Positions 9,186-21,339 of a DNA stretch of 64,000 nucleotides are shown one piece after another. The notes beneath the pieces are model-generated. The model saw only the letters and a program-made list of their open reading frames with translations, was not told the DNA's origin and searched no databases. Origin of the DNA: Boletus sp. NGJ (lineage: Eukaryota; Basidiomycota; Agaricomycetes; Boletales; Boletaceae); NCBI GenBank assembly GCA_019096195.1, contig JAGTXK010000026.1, positions 1 to 64,000 on the forward strand, read 5' to 3'. The stretch's first letter is position 1, and each line of letters starts with the position of its first letter. The translations under genes were made by a program, and so were the position numbers.

Positions 9186-10450
9186 ATGGCGTCGTCTTCC
9201 TCTTATGCTCCAGACGAGTCGCAGAGTACCATTACCCAAGAGGAAACATTCCTCCAAGGCACCTTCCTGAGCAACCTCTTCTTTGGCATCGAAACCACAC
9301 TCTGCATCTTGGCGTTCCTTGCCATCCTTCGAAGACAGACCCCCAAGCATAGTCGCATGGATATCATCCTCTTGGTATATGTCGCCGTCTTGTTCGCGAT
9401 CATGACGACATCGCAGGGGCTCCTCCTCGACTGGATCCAAATGGGATTTATCACGCAGCGGAATTATCCCGGTGGGCCGAGTGTATTTTTCAGTAACGAA
9501 TGGTCGGCCCCCCCCGGTGTTGCCCAAACTATCTTGGACGTGGTTGCCAATTGGATGATGGAGTTCCTGTTGGTGAGACTGTCTCGGCTGTATGTGTCAT
9601 CCGAGGAGATGACTCACGCATATCCAAGGTATGGCGATGTCTGGTGGTGTGCGGTAAAGGGGAGCGACTGTGGTGGCTCGGTGTCGCCATACCGTTGCTC
9701 TTGTTGATTTCTGTGTTCGGTGCGTCCAACGCTGAACTGATGGTATTGTTCATCCACGCTGACTGTCCCTCCCCCCGGAATGCCAGTTACTGGCAGTCTT
9801 TTCATCTACAATGGCCTTCACGGCATGCCAGCCACCATTTACGTCCTTGCCTATAGCATCTGCTCGCTCGCGGTCAACCTCACTGCGACCGGATTCATCG
9901 CCGGATGGTTGCTCGTCCATCGACACCGTGTTGTGAGCCAACTCGGACGAGAACATGGCCGTCTCTACGTGAGCGTCGTGGCGGTTGTGGTCGAATCCGA
10001 GGCGATATACACGTGCTTTCTCCTCATCTTCATCGTAGCGTACGCGCTCGGGAGTCCGGCAATGAATATACTTCTGCAAGTCATTTTTCATGTTCAGGTG
10101 AGCAACGTGCGTGCCACTGTGTCCAAGCGCACGTGGTATTGTTCTCGTTTGTCATGTCGGTTCGTGAGACTGAGACATTGATATCTTATCGTGTGCGTTT
10201 GGCCCTACAGACGATCACGTCGTACCTCATCATTTGGCGGATCGCACGGGGGGAGGCATGGACGAGTTCGACGAGCACACAGATAACCTCTATGGTGGTG
10301 TTCTCGTCTAACACACGCATCGGGCCACAGTCGGAACCGAACGTGATTCAGTTGGAGGTGGTCTCAATGCAGCGAGACGAGGAGGAGGGGAGTATTCGAC
10401 GAAAAGGGGACGGGAGCAATCTTTCGTTTCCCAACGGTGGGGAGGTGTGA
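9186..10450 (+). pseudogene. Seven-helix membrane protein, copy B, with a +1 frameshift
   Basis: The tandem duplicate of the gene at 7670. The exon layout is kept: exon 1 9186-9572, a 56-bp intron, exon 2 9629-10097, an intron, exon 3 10211-10450. Exon 2 carries one extra base near 9747-9750 (GTATTGTTCATCC against GTATCGTCATCC in copy A), so the frame of the first half runs into an early stop near 9856. The second half is otherwise open and close to copy A. All splice sites are preserved. It is either a young pseudogene or a sequencing/assembly error; an alternative splice around the site is not obvious. Confidence 0.7.
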
Positions 10451-10545
10451 GGTTAGTGGCCCTGGGGGAAACCGCATAGAAGCTGTTTGACTGAAGGAGG
10501 ATTTATATACCACATCGTGATACGTTTTGGGGGGGTTGCAGCACC

Positions 10546-10991
10546 GGACGTGTTCAGTCGAAACGACTGGGACAGTTTCTTCGGGTAGGCTTGTCAATCT
10601 CGTACCCCACCTGATGCTCTCTAGCGCGACTGCTGGAACCATCGGCGCTGAGCATATCTGTATCGAGACCGTGGAACCAATTGACCTTTGGACGCGAGAT
10701 GGACGAAGCATTCTAGACTCGCACTGCCAGCGGCCGAATCGTGTTCAGCCGCCACACATCCAAGATACCAAGTTGAAATCCGCACCCGAAAAGCTTCAAG
10801 TTTGACCCCACGAGGGCCATCGTTGCCGTGGCGTTTGACAGTCGAGGTGTATTAATTGCTGTCACAACCCCATGCTCCTCAGCAGAGGTTTCGAGGGTGG
10901 GGGTCCGGTCCTAGTACAGCACACAGTGGAGCTACCTACAAGTGCGCAAGATTTCAAACTCCACACTTCTCCTCACTGACAGTGACCGCTG
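10546..10991. other. Intergenic, nothing recognised
   Basis: Only a short, unsupported open frame (to 10805) follows the end of the second duplicated unit. I see no domain, repeat or RNA here. Confidence 0.4.
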
Positions 10992-10994
10992 GTT

Positions 10995-12026
10995 CACTGT
11001 GAATAGTAAAGTCGCTATACATTAGTGTCCAATTCAATAATAGTTAATGTCCCTGACATTACAAAAAAGTGTCTGGCATTAAAGATTACTGTCCAATGTG
11101 ACACTGGAATGGACATTTGGTCGACTAGAAATTAGTGTCCTTGTCATTGAACCAGAGTGCCATCCACTGCAAAATAAGTAAATAAATGACCACAAGCTTG
11201 GCGTGGTTTACTGTCCAGATATCCATAATTCTGCTAGGAAAGAGTCAAAATACAGAATAATTTGTTCAGATCAGGGGAATTGAACACACGACTTCAGGGG
11301 ACTTCTAAAACCGGAAGGTGTAAGACCCGTTTAACCGTTAGACTAAATGACCCAACTGCAAGAGGGTATTAGCAAGTATCATTGCTTGAAAATTCCTATG
11401 GAGGTATGTAAGCTACCTATCCAACAAGCACCCACACACTAAGATCCAGATGGTAAGACTAAGCCGAGCTTCAGCGCAATCGTCACATTTTTGTCATTGT
11501 CACATTCAAGTTGTGAGGCGAGTGCAGGCAGGGGCAAGGTGAGTGCAATGATGATGACGACACTATGATCGCATCGGGTGAGAGGGCGGTAGCAGTGGTG
11601 TCCGAGTCGTTGAGCTGTCGTTGATGACAACATGGCCTCAGGCAAGAGGAATGATGGCATGACACACGCAGTTGTATACCCATACAGGATGGACTTCGGT
11701 ATCTGACATTCATAATCATGATCCCCCAATGGCTTGACACTGAGAATTATCGTCACTCGAAGAGGGACATAAATACTAGTGACTAGTGCATCACTGCTAA
11801 GTACTTAGCTCGGTATGGCATTATATGTGAATACATAGCTAAGATTTCATTTTTGTAATGGTATATAATATTATGTAACATCATGTAAGCCATATCATGC
11901 TTTGGCAAGGCCAGTGATGTGACCGACACTAGAAAGACGCGTCCCAGACATCAGTGACACAGCCATTGATTCTCTACACATTAGTGTCTAGGACATTCTG
12001 TAATAGTGTTTTTACTTTTCACAGTG
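10995..12026. mobile_element. Non-autonomous CACTA-like element (1032 bp)
   Basis: The ends are inverted: CACTGTGAATAGTAAA on the left and, reverse-complemented, CACTGTGAAAAGTAAA on the right (15 of 16 match). The base triplet GTT flanks both ends (10992-10994 and 12027-12029), the 3-bp target duplication expected of CACTA/EnSpm elements, which begin CACTA or CACTG. Subterminal copies of ATTAGTGTCC/AATGTCC occur near both ends (about 11021-11150 and 11980-12000). No transposase frame is present, so it would depend on a partner. It contains a tRNA-like fragment. Confidence 0.55.
11270..11353 (-). pseudogene. tRNA-like relic inside the CACTA-like element
   Basis: On the minus strand TAGTCTAACGG resembles a pol III A box and GTGTTCAATTCCC a B box, about 40 bases apart, with GTCTTACACC where an anticodon arm would be. 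Acceptor and T stems pair poorly, so this is a decayed tRNA or a tRNA-derived SINE head, not a working tRNA. Confidence 0.35.
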
Positions 12027-12220
12027 GTTGTAAACAACGTCGCCATACTTAGGTCGCATTAGTCAAAGAGACCTCGCATACGACATAATTACTAACATCC
12101 CGCGAACACTGGCGGTACTCTGTCTCAAGCCTACTCGAGTACTCAACGATGATCACAGCAAGGATCCTCAATGTCCTGAATGTCTTTTCACATGTTCTCC
12201 GATAACTACCTTTAACCTTG

Positions 12221-14759
12221 CTAAATTTCTGCAGGTTCCATTTTCACCCACATACCGCCCTACAAAATGGTCGGCCCATGTCAGTATCCATAAAGGCATT
12301 CAAGTCACAGAGTCTAAATCCATACCTTGGCATACAAGGTCAAGTGGTTTCTGGGATGGAACTGCTCGATCGTCTGTCGTCCCTCCCCACGTGCCCATGC
12401 AGCCGGAGGGCGGTAGATAGGGTCTTGAGACTCGGGCGAGAGTGCGATCGAAGTAAAGTTTTGCAACAGACGAATCAACATGAACGACATCTCATTGTAT
12501 GCAAACTGCGACCCGAACGCACGTTATCGAGAATTTCATCGAGTATGACCAACACAGGGACACATACCTGTTGCCCCAGGCAGATACGCGGACCTGCGTT
12601 AAATGGAAGGAATATGAAGGGGTTGGGTGTAAGGTATTTGTGCAGCCGATCGTCAAGGAATCGATCAGGATCAAATTCTAACGCGTCAGGGCCCCAGAGG
12701 TCCGTCCTCCGATGCATCAATAGGACCGAATAGGTCACTCTACAAGACCATCAATTACAGAAGGTTGTGAGGAATTAGAAGCATACATCGTTCTAGCGGG
12801 AACAAAGAACGGCTTTCCCTCAGGGTCTGATGATTGCCAGACGGTGTCGTTGATACTCTCGCTGTAAAAAAATGTTAGCTGAAGAGAACTTCGATAAGAT
12901 AAACCCACCGAATATTGAACGGCCTATTGTCACAAATAAGTTTAGCTGTCAGGCAATCGAAGTGAATTTTCTGTAAACATACACGGCAGGAAAGAGCCTC
13001 AATGTTTCTGTGACAACAAGTCAATCGACATCTTCGAATTGCCACTCGTTGCACACACCATTCAAAACAGCCCGGAGGAATTTCATCTCCCGAATATCTT
13101 CGTAAGACGGTCGGCTCGTTGGGCCAACTTTTTCCAAAATTTCTTCTCTCAGTCGACGGAAGACGTCTGGGTGCATGGCCATTAAATAAATAACAGACGT
13201 CAAAGTCGAGGCGGTCTGACATGTATAAAGATCCCACCATCCAACAGAAAGACAAAGTATACACACCGTGTCTCGGCCAGCCAACAAGATGTTCAGAGTT
13301 TCATCTTTCAGAACCTGAATGTCTAAGGCATTACATCGTTCAGTTGCGAAACAAATATGACAAGGTATGGTAATCTGCACCTGTCGTTTGCCGGACCAGG
13401 TGGTCCAGCAGAGTATCGTCTTCGGTATCTTTGTCTACACCTGGGAAACCTTGAGATGCTTGCTGTTTCGCTATCGCGTCCTTCAAGATCGGGTCCAAGA
13501 ATGCATTGACAACCTTCATCGGCTCCCGCGTAGGATCCCGAAAGACCTCGAAAAGTGGCCATGTCCCTCCGACCATGTTCCGTCTTGCCAGGGCATGCTG
13601 AGCTGCAGTGAATGCGGCCGCAAAATCCAAGGCGATGTTGGAGTCCTTGAGCGCCACTCCGGGCCCGGTGTAGTTGTAAGAGTATGGTAATCCGGCAGCC
13701 AACGTGTCTACGCGATGCCCAAACAAAAATTCAGATGCGGAATCAAGTGTGAAACGGGAAACAGCATCCTATTAATAATAGTGTGCAAGTGAATAAGACA
13801 CTAAGGGAATGCACGCCAATGCACGTACTTGAAAGTCTACTGCGAGACCAACACGGAGCCGCTCTTTCATCAGTGCAACTACAGTCTCGGCGTGACGATC
13901 AAAGATGTCAAAATGACTGATTTTATCAATGTTGAAGAACGGGCGAGCCATAGTGCGATGCAGCCTGAGAAACCGTTGGAAAATGTCACCCTGATTGACA
14001 TACTTTACTCACTTCCATGTATCTCCTATCCTGTTGATCAGAGGACAAGTACAGCTTCATGTAAAGATTGAGGGCTCACCATCAGAATTAAATACACCTG
14101 TTCCCAGAACACTTTCGGCTGTTTCTTTGAACTTCTCACCTGTGGAAAATTTAAACGGGGCCCAGCAAGCGGCGCGTAAGCAGACCGTACCTTTGACGTA
14201 GTTGTTAAAATCAGTGGCCAAAATAGCCTTGTGGTGATTCGTTAATGCAAGGAAACGATACTCTGCAAACTCTACGACTGACTTTGATGTTCTGGGGTTC
14301 ACTTGTGACCATAAGGTCCTCCCAAAAAAATCTCATGTTAATGACAGGCCCATGAAGTTGCATTTCTTCCAGTACGGCGGTACCTGATAGCCGTGCTTCG
14401 TCAGTACCTATTATGATCATGAAAATCAATTTGCAACTACCTATGTAGTCCGTCTCTGTCCTGCCGACCATGTCAAACAACTTGTCCACATTTCCGGGCA
14501 AGTGTCCTTGAATCTGAGGTATCCGTCTCGCCCCGCATGCTGCAGCCCTGCGAGATTGCGATATTTCGATGGAGACGATGTACGCGGTCAGGATGGCTAG
14601 AAAAGTCACAAGCAAGAGGGCAATCGATCCCCCAAGAGATAAGGATATACCCGCAAAAGCAAGGAGTCTTCGCAGAAGAAGAAATAAGCCGAAGAGAGGT
14701 AAAACGGCCGAGACCGTCCACCTGGCGATGTAGCGCATACCCGGAGTGAGCTCCATCAT
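12221..14759 (-). CDS. Cytochrome P450, CYP63-like
   Basis: A membrane-anchored haem-thiolate monooxygenase split by about a dozen short introns. The N-terminus (ATG at 14757-14759) has a hydrophobic anchor around [15 protein letters not shown] and a second hydrophobic stretch. I-helix residues ILLAGRDT are followed after an intron by [16 protein letters not shown]. The ExxR motif ETLR is formed across an intron junction near 13050/13020. FDPDRF is the PERF-like motif, and [15 protein letters not shown] near 12590 holds the haem-ligand Cys. The last exon ends at a TAG at 12221-12223. All checked junctions keep frame, so the gene looks intact, about 590 residues. FDIFDRHAE and [14 protein letters not shown] are typical of the CYP63/CYP52-clan P450s of wood- and litter-inhabiting basidiomycetes, which act on fatty acids, alkanes or xenobiotics. 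The substrate is not predictable. Confidence 0.88.
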
Positions 14760-16791
14760 GACCTTCCTCTGCCACGCCCCAGCACAAGAAATAAAGTAAC
14801 TTTGCTTAGACGCGTGATTCCGCCCCAGCTGGTGCCGGTTCGGCTGCGGCCGCCGCAGCCCATGCCGGCAACTCTTACCCATTGACATGTACAAGTACAC
14901 TCAGGCTGACTAGATACAATATACATCACGAGGCTCCAGGATTTCTTATAATGCCTGATAATGCCTTGTCATATAGACCTAGCGTTTTTCATGTTATCCG
15001 ACCATTGTTATTTGGTTATTGTACTTAAGAAGGTCTTATAAGCGCTGATAATAGCCTTGCCCCCATTGTCGCGTGACATGGCAAACATTCACATTGTCAC
15101 AAAAGCAGATATAACGCCAGGGTGGTCGTCGTGATGTAGACACGAGGCGGTAAGTGATCTCTGGAGCTGACCCGCACATCGTAGTATGCAACAACGAACT
15201 CGGACTGAGTACAGCGTGGTCATCGAGGGGAATGGGCAAGGTGAGATGATGGAGCTACCTTGAATTTTCCGTTGTTTAAACGGGTTATTCGAGGACGACC
15301 GGGTAGAGGAATCACGTGCCCCTGCTCATTCGTGGGCTTCGATTGGTAGGAATGCAATGGTTTACTTGTTGGCCTACGCGGCATGCTTGCATGGCTACAA
15401 CTTCGAGAGTCAAGACTGCAGTGATTCCGATCCATCAAACTTCACAAATGAAACCGGTTCGTTCTGACACTCAAAGATGGGGATTATTCACCCGAACATG
15501 AGAGATCGCTTTAGGCGTGGACGTTAATCGGAGATGCCGGTTACATATTGACGTTCCATGTTGCAGTGTTTTTGCGCATGCCTTTGACAACTTTCGGTCG
15601 CGTGTCACGACAAGGACGAGCAGAATGCGCGGTTGACGAGTCATGCACTGTACTCTGGGACTCGACGAGACGCTGGCGGTTCGAGAGAGGCTCAATGAAG
15701 TTACCAGGTATGATTAACTATTGCTCGCCTTGCCACTCTCACTCTCGTCATATCGCGACTGGCGGGCGTGCTAATGTACTCGCATGCACAGGTCAAGCCG
15801 CCTGACTAGAGCCTTTGGAGAGGTGATCAGTAACCCGGAGCTTCAAGCATAGATGCCGATCGATGACTAATGCGTTGTGAGCGTTGTTCAGGACATCGTT
15901 TACGCACTATATCAACCATTCGGCCCTCACTCTCGCATGTTTCCGATCATCGAGCGGTGGTTGAGAGAACATGGGCAGAGGGGAAGAAGGTGGCACAGAT
16001 CGTAGGCAATTGGGTATCGCCGACAGATTCAAAGGACTTTGTGCCTTACCTGTCGACTGCCACCGAGACGAACTGGAGTCTGTAGTCGTTCCTCTTCGCT
16101 GGACTATCGAAAGAACAGGTACCACGGGACGGACTGTGTCTGGGTTCAGCTCGCCCAAGGGTTTGGCACCATCGTGATTGTAGGTCACGTTGTCGCATGT
16201 CGTTCGGAGCATGGTGAGTGACAAGATCAGGGAGACCTGTGTCAAGTGTTTCGTGGGACGCATGGTCGACAGGGTTTTTTGATTTACTAACACCGATCCG
16301 GTATCCCTTTCAAAATTTACAAGATAGAGAGAATCCTACAAATGCCCTTGAGCGGTTGACCCCTGAGTATTAGGATGGTGCATCTCGACTTCGAGCAACG
16401 CATGAAACACCAGATCGGCAAAACGTTCCGCAGGCGAAAAGTGCCGGTCAACGAAGCGTCGGACGTTTTTGAAAACCCAGACTTCTCTGAATCGATCGAC
16501 CCTCAAGTCAAGCGAGGCTCCAATTCCATTCTGTCGAAAAAAAAAAACCGCGCACTCCACGGGTTGTGTCTATCATCCCGAATCCCGACGAAAAAAAAAA
16601 TCCATAAATCGATTAGGACACGATGCAATCGTGATGGCGGAGACTGACTAGAATATAATACAATAAATAAGGAACATAGGGCAGCCCACGTGACCCGTCC
16701 GAGGTGTTGTAAATGCATGACCGAGTCGTGTACATCGTCTAATTCATTTTCATGCTTCTTCGCGTCTTGCTCCTCCGCTCCAACCTCGTGA
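14760..16791. other. Intergenic, weak coding signals only
   Basis: The one frame worth noting is on the minus strand at about 16263-15907: a possible signal-peptide start (MRPTKHLTQVSLILSLTML) followed by TCDNVTYNHDGAKPLGEL, with GTAAGG donors downstream. I could not extend it into a convincing gene. The rest shows no domain or repeat. Confidence 0.35.
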
Positions 16792-17581
16792 TCAAGGCAA
16801 GGCACGCATAGGCGTGTCGCCATACTGAGTGGCACGGCGGTCCCATCGCCCATGCATAGGATCACGGAATGCCTTGTTTGCAATCGCGAACAGAAGCGAC
16901 GTCATAAACAATGCAAACACGACAATCCAGCTAAGCCATGCGAAGGCGAGCATTGCCGTAAGGGCTCGGCACTCCCAGTAGAACCAGCACGAGGAGAGAT
17001 TGCCCCAGTATACATTGACTTCTGGAGGGTTGCTGGTGTGCTGTAGATCCAAGAAATGTTAACGTATACGGTTGTTGGAATACAAAGGTTACCTACGGTG
17101 GCGATGGCAGCACCAACCAACCAAAGGATGAAGAAGATGAAGAGACCAATGAGCTCCGCTGCGAAGGAGCTGAAGAAACGGTGCTCGAGCCTACTGTGGA
17201 TCGTACGAGCACTGTATTCGACAGTAAGCTGATAGATAGGGTACGATGAACAAGACTGGTCTTACACAAATGGTGCCCACAAGATTGTAAGGACGCACGT
17301 CACCAAGAGCTCAACAACTACCGGGTCTTATGGAATAACTTGCATTCAGCGAGGTGGAAAAACTTTGCGGGAGCTAGACCCCTACCATAGAACTGAACTC
17401 CATAATTCGTCGGATCGTACGAGGGTAGGTGAGTGGTGTAATGTATCCTCACCGCACTCAACGCCATTGTCGCAATTGCGAAAAGAAACTATGGTCCAGG
17501 CTGAGTACAGAGAATAATTTGGTGAGTGTAGGGCAAGCGTACCAGGATGCAATACAACACGAAACGCATGGTGTGGATCAT
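16792..17581 (-). CDS. MARVEL-like four-helix membrane protein
   Basis: Five or six exons on the minus strand. ATG at 17579-17581 (MIHTMRFVLYCIL; a second ATG four codons on is possible), then FLFAIATMALSA, a short loop, VVVELLVTCVLTILWAPFV, LIGLFIFFILWLVGAAIAT and, in the last exon, CRALTAMLAFAWLSWIVVFA with an ALFMTSLLFAIANKAF helix. The stop is at 16792-16794. Four hydrophobic helices with WGNLSSC.FYWECRALTA between helices 3 and 4 match basidiomycete MARVEL-domain proteins, which sit in plasma-membrane or vesicle membranes. Every junction I joined keeps phase, for example TAT-G/AC across the intron at about 17330-17390. The biochemical role is unknown. Confidence 0.7.
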
Positions 17582-19184
17582 GGTTGTCACTGACTAGAGG
17601 TGGGGGTAGCGGGATGAGCTGGACAATGTCGCGAGATTAGCTGGGGTTATATGTGGTATAACGGCCCACAAGCACGAGGCAGTTGTGCGCTGCGAAATGA
17701 ATGGAAAGCCGCTCCGCCTCGTTAGGGACACATATATAGGGACACGCACGTGTGGCGCACATTATGTACACATTTGTGCATACTTGGTTCATTTGTGCGT
17801 CCATACCCGAGTCGCCAAGAATGTTGGGCACCTCTACCTGCCGTATAGCAAGCCATGGGCTAAAGGTGATCAACTGCTGTGCTTCACCGCCGCAGCTTAT
17901 TCTTCCTGAGCCGAAGCTGACAGAATGGAAGGCATGGAACCACGTCAGATGCCTCGAGGCAAACCTCGTTTGTGACGGGACTCATCCACCGTAATAAAAC
18001 GATCTAGCCATGATGTTAGTCGCGTGCACCAAAGTTGGCGACGGAGACTCATCCGTATCCCATACGTGGAACAGATTGCCGACAACAGCCGTATACATGG
18101 CTCTGCCGACGCGACGGAGTACAAGGACCCACTTTTTGGGCTGATGGCCGACCTGAACAAGACAACAAGTAGAGTGCATCATTCTAATGAATCTCCATAG
18201 CGAACAACTTCCCGTATGACAAGGGCAGTGCATGAAGAGGAGCAATGGAGCGATATCCACCAGGTAGATGACTCTGGATGGGGCAAATGAAACTCTCAAG
18301 ACATGGGCCAGATTGATTGAACGGTGAAGCGTCCACTTGAATCGGACGAGTTATGACGCAGGTTCGGAATTCTACAGAGCCGAAGGAGCCCCTCGTAGTG
18401 CAAATTGGAATCCTTGGCCGCAGCCTTCTTGGCTAGGATCATCGGATGATGTACTCACCATCAACTTGGCAACGTTTCAAGTACTTGACATTTGCCTTAT
18501 CGTTCAGTACGATGGATAACGTGTGCAAACCAGTAGCCGCATCAGCACGAGCCCTGGAATCGAGTTTCATCGAATAGCACGATATACTAGACTAAGAACC
18601 CCGATTTTGCTGAGGGTATCGGGAGGCAAAGCGTCGTTCGACTTCTAGTGGTCTTTTTCCACTCAGTACTTGACTCCGCCGTAAATCTCACACGGCAAAA
18701 AAAATATCATTGAAAAAAAAACAACCCCCCCACTGGTACTTTCGTCCGACGAAATGTAAAGATGCTCGTTGGGTATTCGATGGACTGGCCTGGATAGTGG
18801 TACTGCAGCAAATCATATGTGCGACGAACAACAAGCCCCTATTTTTTCAATTTCTCAGGCTGAGAGTCCCCCTGCATGGTATGTATACGCCACGTCACTT
18901 GCTCATGCCACAAACGAGCCTGGCGTGTTAATACTGTCTTTTGACCACCAACAAAATTCAGGGCTGTAGTAAGTTTTCGTTTGTGTTGGTGCGAGACTCT
19001 GAAGCATAACTGTCAGTTCAGGGAGCAAGGAACCGACCAACATTCCGGGTTCCCTAAAACTTGTACTACACGACTATCCACTATTCTTATTCCCCACGCG
19101 CGGTTGCCTTGTACACGCATCAACCGCACAGTGCCGTACGCCCAGTCAATCATTTCGCCCCGCTATCACTCGACAATCTCGAAG
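17582..19184. other. Intergenic, nothing recognised
   Basis: A 105-residue minus-strand frame (18299-17982) contains QPKKWVLVLRRVGRAMYTAV; I know no family for it and see no clear splice context. The remainder is non-coding in appearance, including short A- and C-runs near 18700-18730. Confidence 0.35.
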
Positions 19185-20483
19185 ATGCCTTTGACCTTGC
19201 AGCGACATCCTCGATATTTCATCTCCGTAGCAATGGTCATCTTAACAACAATATACCTACTTAATCCCTATCAGACTCCCCTTCGGACAGATTTATACGA
19301 AATTTCAATACGAGACAATGAGCTACCCGCGCGACTTGAGCGAGCTGAGCGGGTGTACTCGAAATTAGTCGGGGATCGTAGGGAGATGATACGGAGGTTT
19401 GGGCCAACTGCTCGGGATATTTCCATGTACGCCAATCACTTCTATCTACGATTTCAACCCAATCACATTCCTTTCAGGTTCCCGGAAGACAAGGAACCAT
19501 GGCCCCCCTATACTGTCTGTGAGTACCAGTCTGCACTCGATCGCTTTCCAGAACGATGGCTGACGAAGTCCAACTAGGGAGCTTTTTCCCTCCGTCATTT
19601 GCATGTCCACATGAATTGGAGCGTGTTGGGTCATTAGGAGATGGAGGCAAGTGGACCTGTGGTCTCTCTCGGCTTCAGCACAAGCCAGATTGTCTGATAT
19701 ACACATTCGGTGAGCCCGATAACCCTTTTTCTCGACCTCCTATCCGAAACAAGGGCATTGAATAGGGATGAACTATGAGACATCATTTGAGGCTGAGGTT
19801 CTCGAACGTACTCGCTACTGTGAAGTCTGGGGCTATGACTATCGCTCCAACTCGTTCGGCAGCATCAAACGCGACCGCCGCGCCCACTTCCACCCATGGG
19901 GTCTGGCGAACATTGATGCTCATGGTTCGAACGATGATCATCAACTGTATACCCTCAAAACGCTTCTCGACATGAACAGTATGTTTTCCTTCCAATCTCA
20001 CCTGCACCATGGAAATCCAATTCTTTCGGCAGATCATCAATACATGGATATACTCAAGGTTGATATTGAGGGATGGGAGTTCGAGGTGCTCACACAAATA
20101 CTACAACCTTACATCGCATCCGGGGAACCAGTTCCCTTCGGTCAGCTCCTGATCGAGATACACACATGGGATAAGAAGTTTGAGGACGTTTTGTCGTGGT
20201 GGGAGATGCTCGAGTCTGCGGGGCTACGACCCTTCATGTCGGAGGTTTGTATCACGGCTTCTCTATCCGTTGATTATGCTTATCATCGTGCAGGTCAATC
20301 TTGTGTACCAAAACTACAATAGGGGCAGTGACACGGCTCTTGTAGAGGTATGCCATTCAGCATTTCGTGCTGTTGGTCGGGAGTCTTGACCGCTTTTCGC
20401 AGTACTCTTTCATTAACGTCAAAGGCAACAACATTTTCGTTGCCGACCCATTGCCAACACTTCCAGACGGTTCCGTGACATAA
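19185..20483 (+). CDS. Methyltransferase-like type II membrane protein (METTL24/Methyltransf_22 family)
   Basis: Six exons (19185-19518, 19578-19709, 19766-19978, 20033-20244, 20294-20347, 20403-20483) give 341 residues with all phases consistent. The N-terminus is a signal anchor (RYFISVAMVILTTIYLL after a short basic head), suggesting a Golgi or ER type II protein. The luminal part holds the family hallmarks: LFPPSFACPHELERVG, GDGGKWTCGLSR, SFEAEVLERTRYCEVWGYDY, HFHPWGLANIDAH and the acidic MDILKVDIEGWEFEVL. This fold is an S-adenosyl-methionine Rossmann methyltransferase, but the substrate of this fungal group is not known. Stop TAA at 20481-20483. An upstream in-frame ATG at 18981 is less likely because the leader between has no conserved features. 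Confidence 0.8.
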
Positions 20484-21339
20484 GCTGTGATCCCGCAGTT
20501 GGTTTTCAGCAGTGTGTCGCATGCAGCACAAAAATGTGCGATGACTGGACCACTGGACCAGGAGGAGTGAGCATTGCTATGAATTTGGCTACGGTACATA
20601 CATACATACATACACATTGGACTTGCGCTGCGTGGAAACTGCTTGCTGTCCATTGTACCATCGTCGTGTGAAGTCTGAGCTCTCAACTTCAGTGCGCAGT
20701 ACTTGTTAGCGTGTGTTTGTTATTGTTGGAATCCAAGGGTGTTGCCAAACAAACAGCAACCGTTGTGGCTCAACATGCCCGAATTCGGCGCCACAAAGAT
20801 GAGACCATTGACGGAGGTTGATTGTTCGGGTAGTATAAGCATTAATATTAAATGTCTTCCATTGCTAGCCCAGCCTCCTTATTTTGCTACGATAGTGTGG
20901 GTTAAAAGCAGAAGGCGAAGCAGAGCGGTTTGTTTACCCACCCGCCTGGTTCACATACAGTAAAGCTTTGGCTAGTAGGAGAACACAACTGCTTGATGCG
21001 GACATCGACGTTTCAAGCACGAAAGTTGGTATCACCTCAGGGCACGCAATATACCAAGTACCTCCAGGGTGAGTTCGACTTTGGATCTTGGACCCACATG
21101 TCTGTCGATTTTGTCTCGACATGAACGTTCAAGCTCGTTCGCAGGGGACCTCCCTGTCGGGTGTCACGTGGGAGTGACAGAACAAAAGAAAAATTTCAAT
21201 CGGCAAGGTTGCAAAAATGAATCGGCATGACATCACCTGGTCTAAGCTCAATGCAAAATCCCCAGCCAATTTGACAATGCAACTTGACAGAGACCGCCAC
21301 ATCTTTTCCAATCGTCTCGTCGTCCTTCGTTGCGTCGAA
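20484..21339. other. Intergenic with a short (ACAT)n microsatellite
   Basis: A run of about five ACAT units lies at 20594-20615. Otherwise I see no gene or repeat between the methyltransferase-like gene and the next start. Confidence 0.5.

Larger units (their letters stand above)
7530..10545 (+). repeat. Tandem duplication, two ~1.5-kb units (7530-9010 and 9053-10545)
   Basis: Similarity runs from the promoter (TTTCTCCGACCGCCTCTTTT in both), through all exons and introns, to about 100 bp past the stop (GTTAGTGGCCCT then ATCGTGATA). Each unit is thus a full gene with both flanks. Confidence 0.85.

Noticed and set aside
12475-12738. Plus-strand frames across the P450
   Set aside because: Antisense shadows; the haem-binding motif and splice sites are on the minus strand.
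15907-16293. A secreted protein gene on the minus strand
   Set aside because: Hydrophobic start is suggestive, but no second exon or family match could be built.
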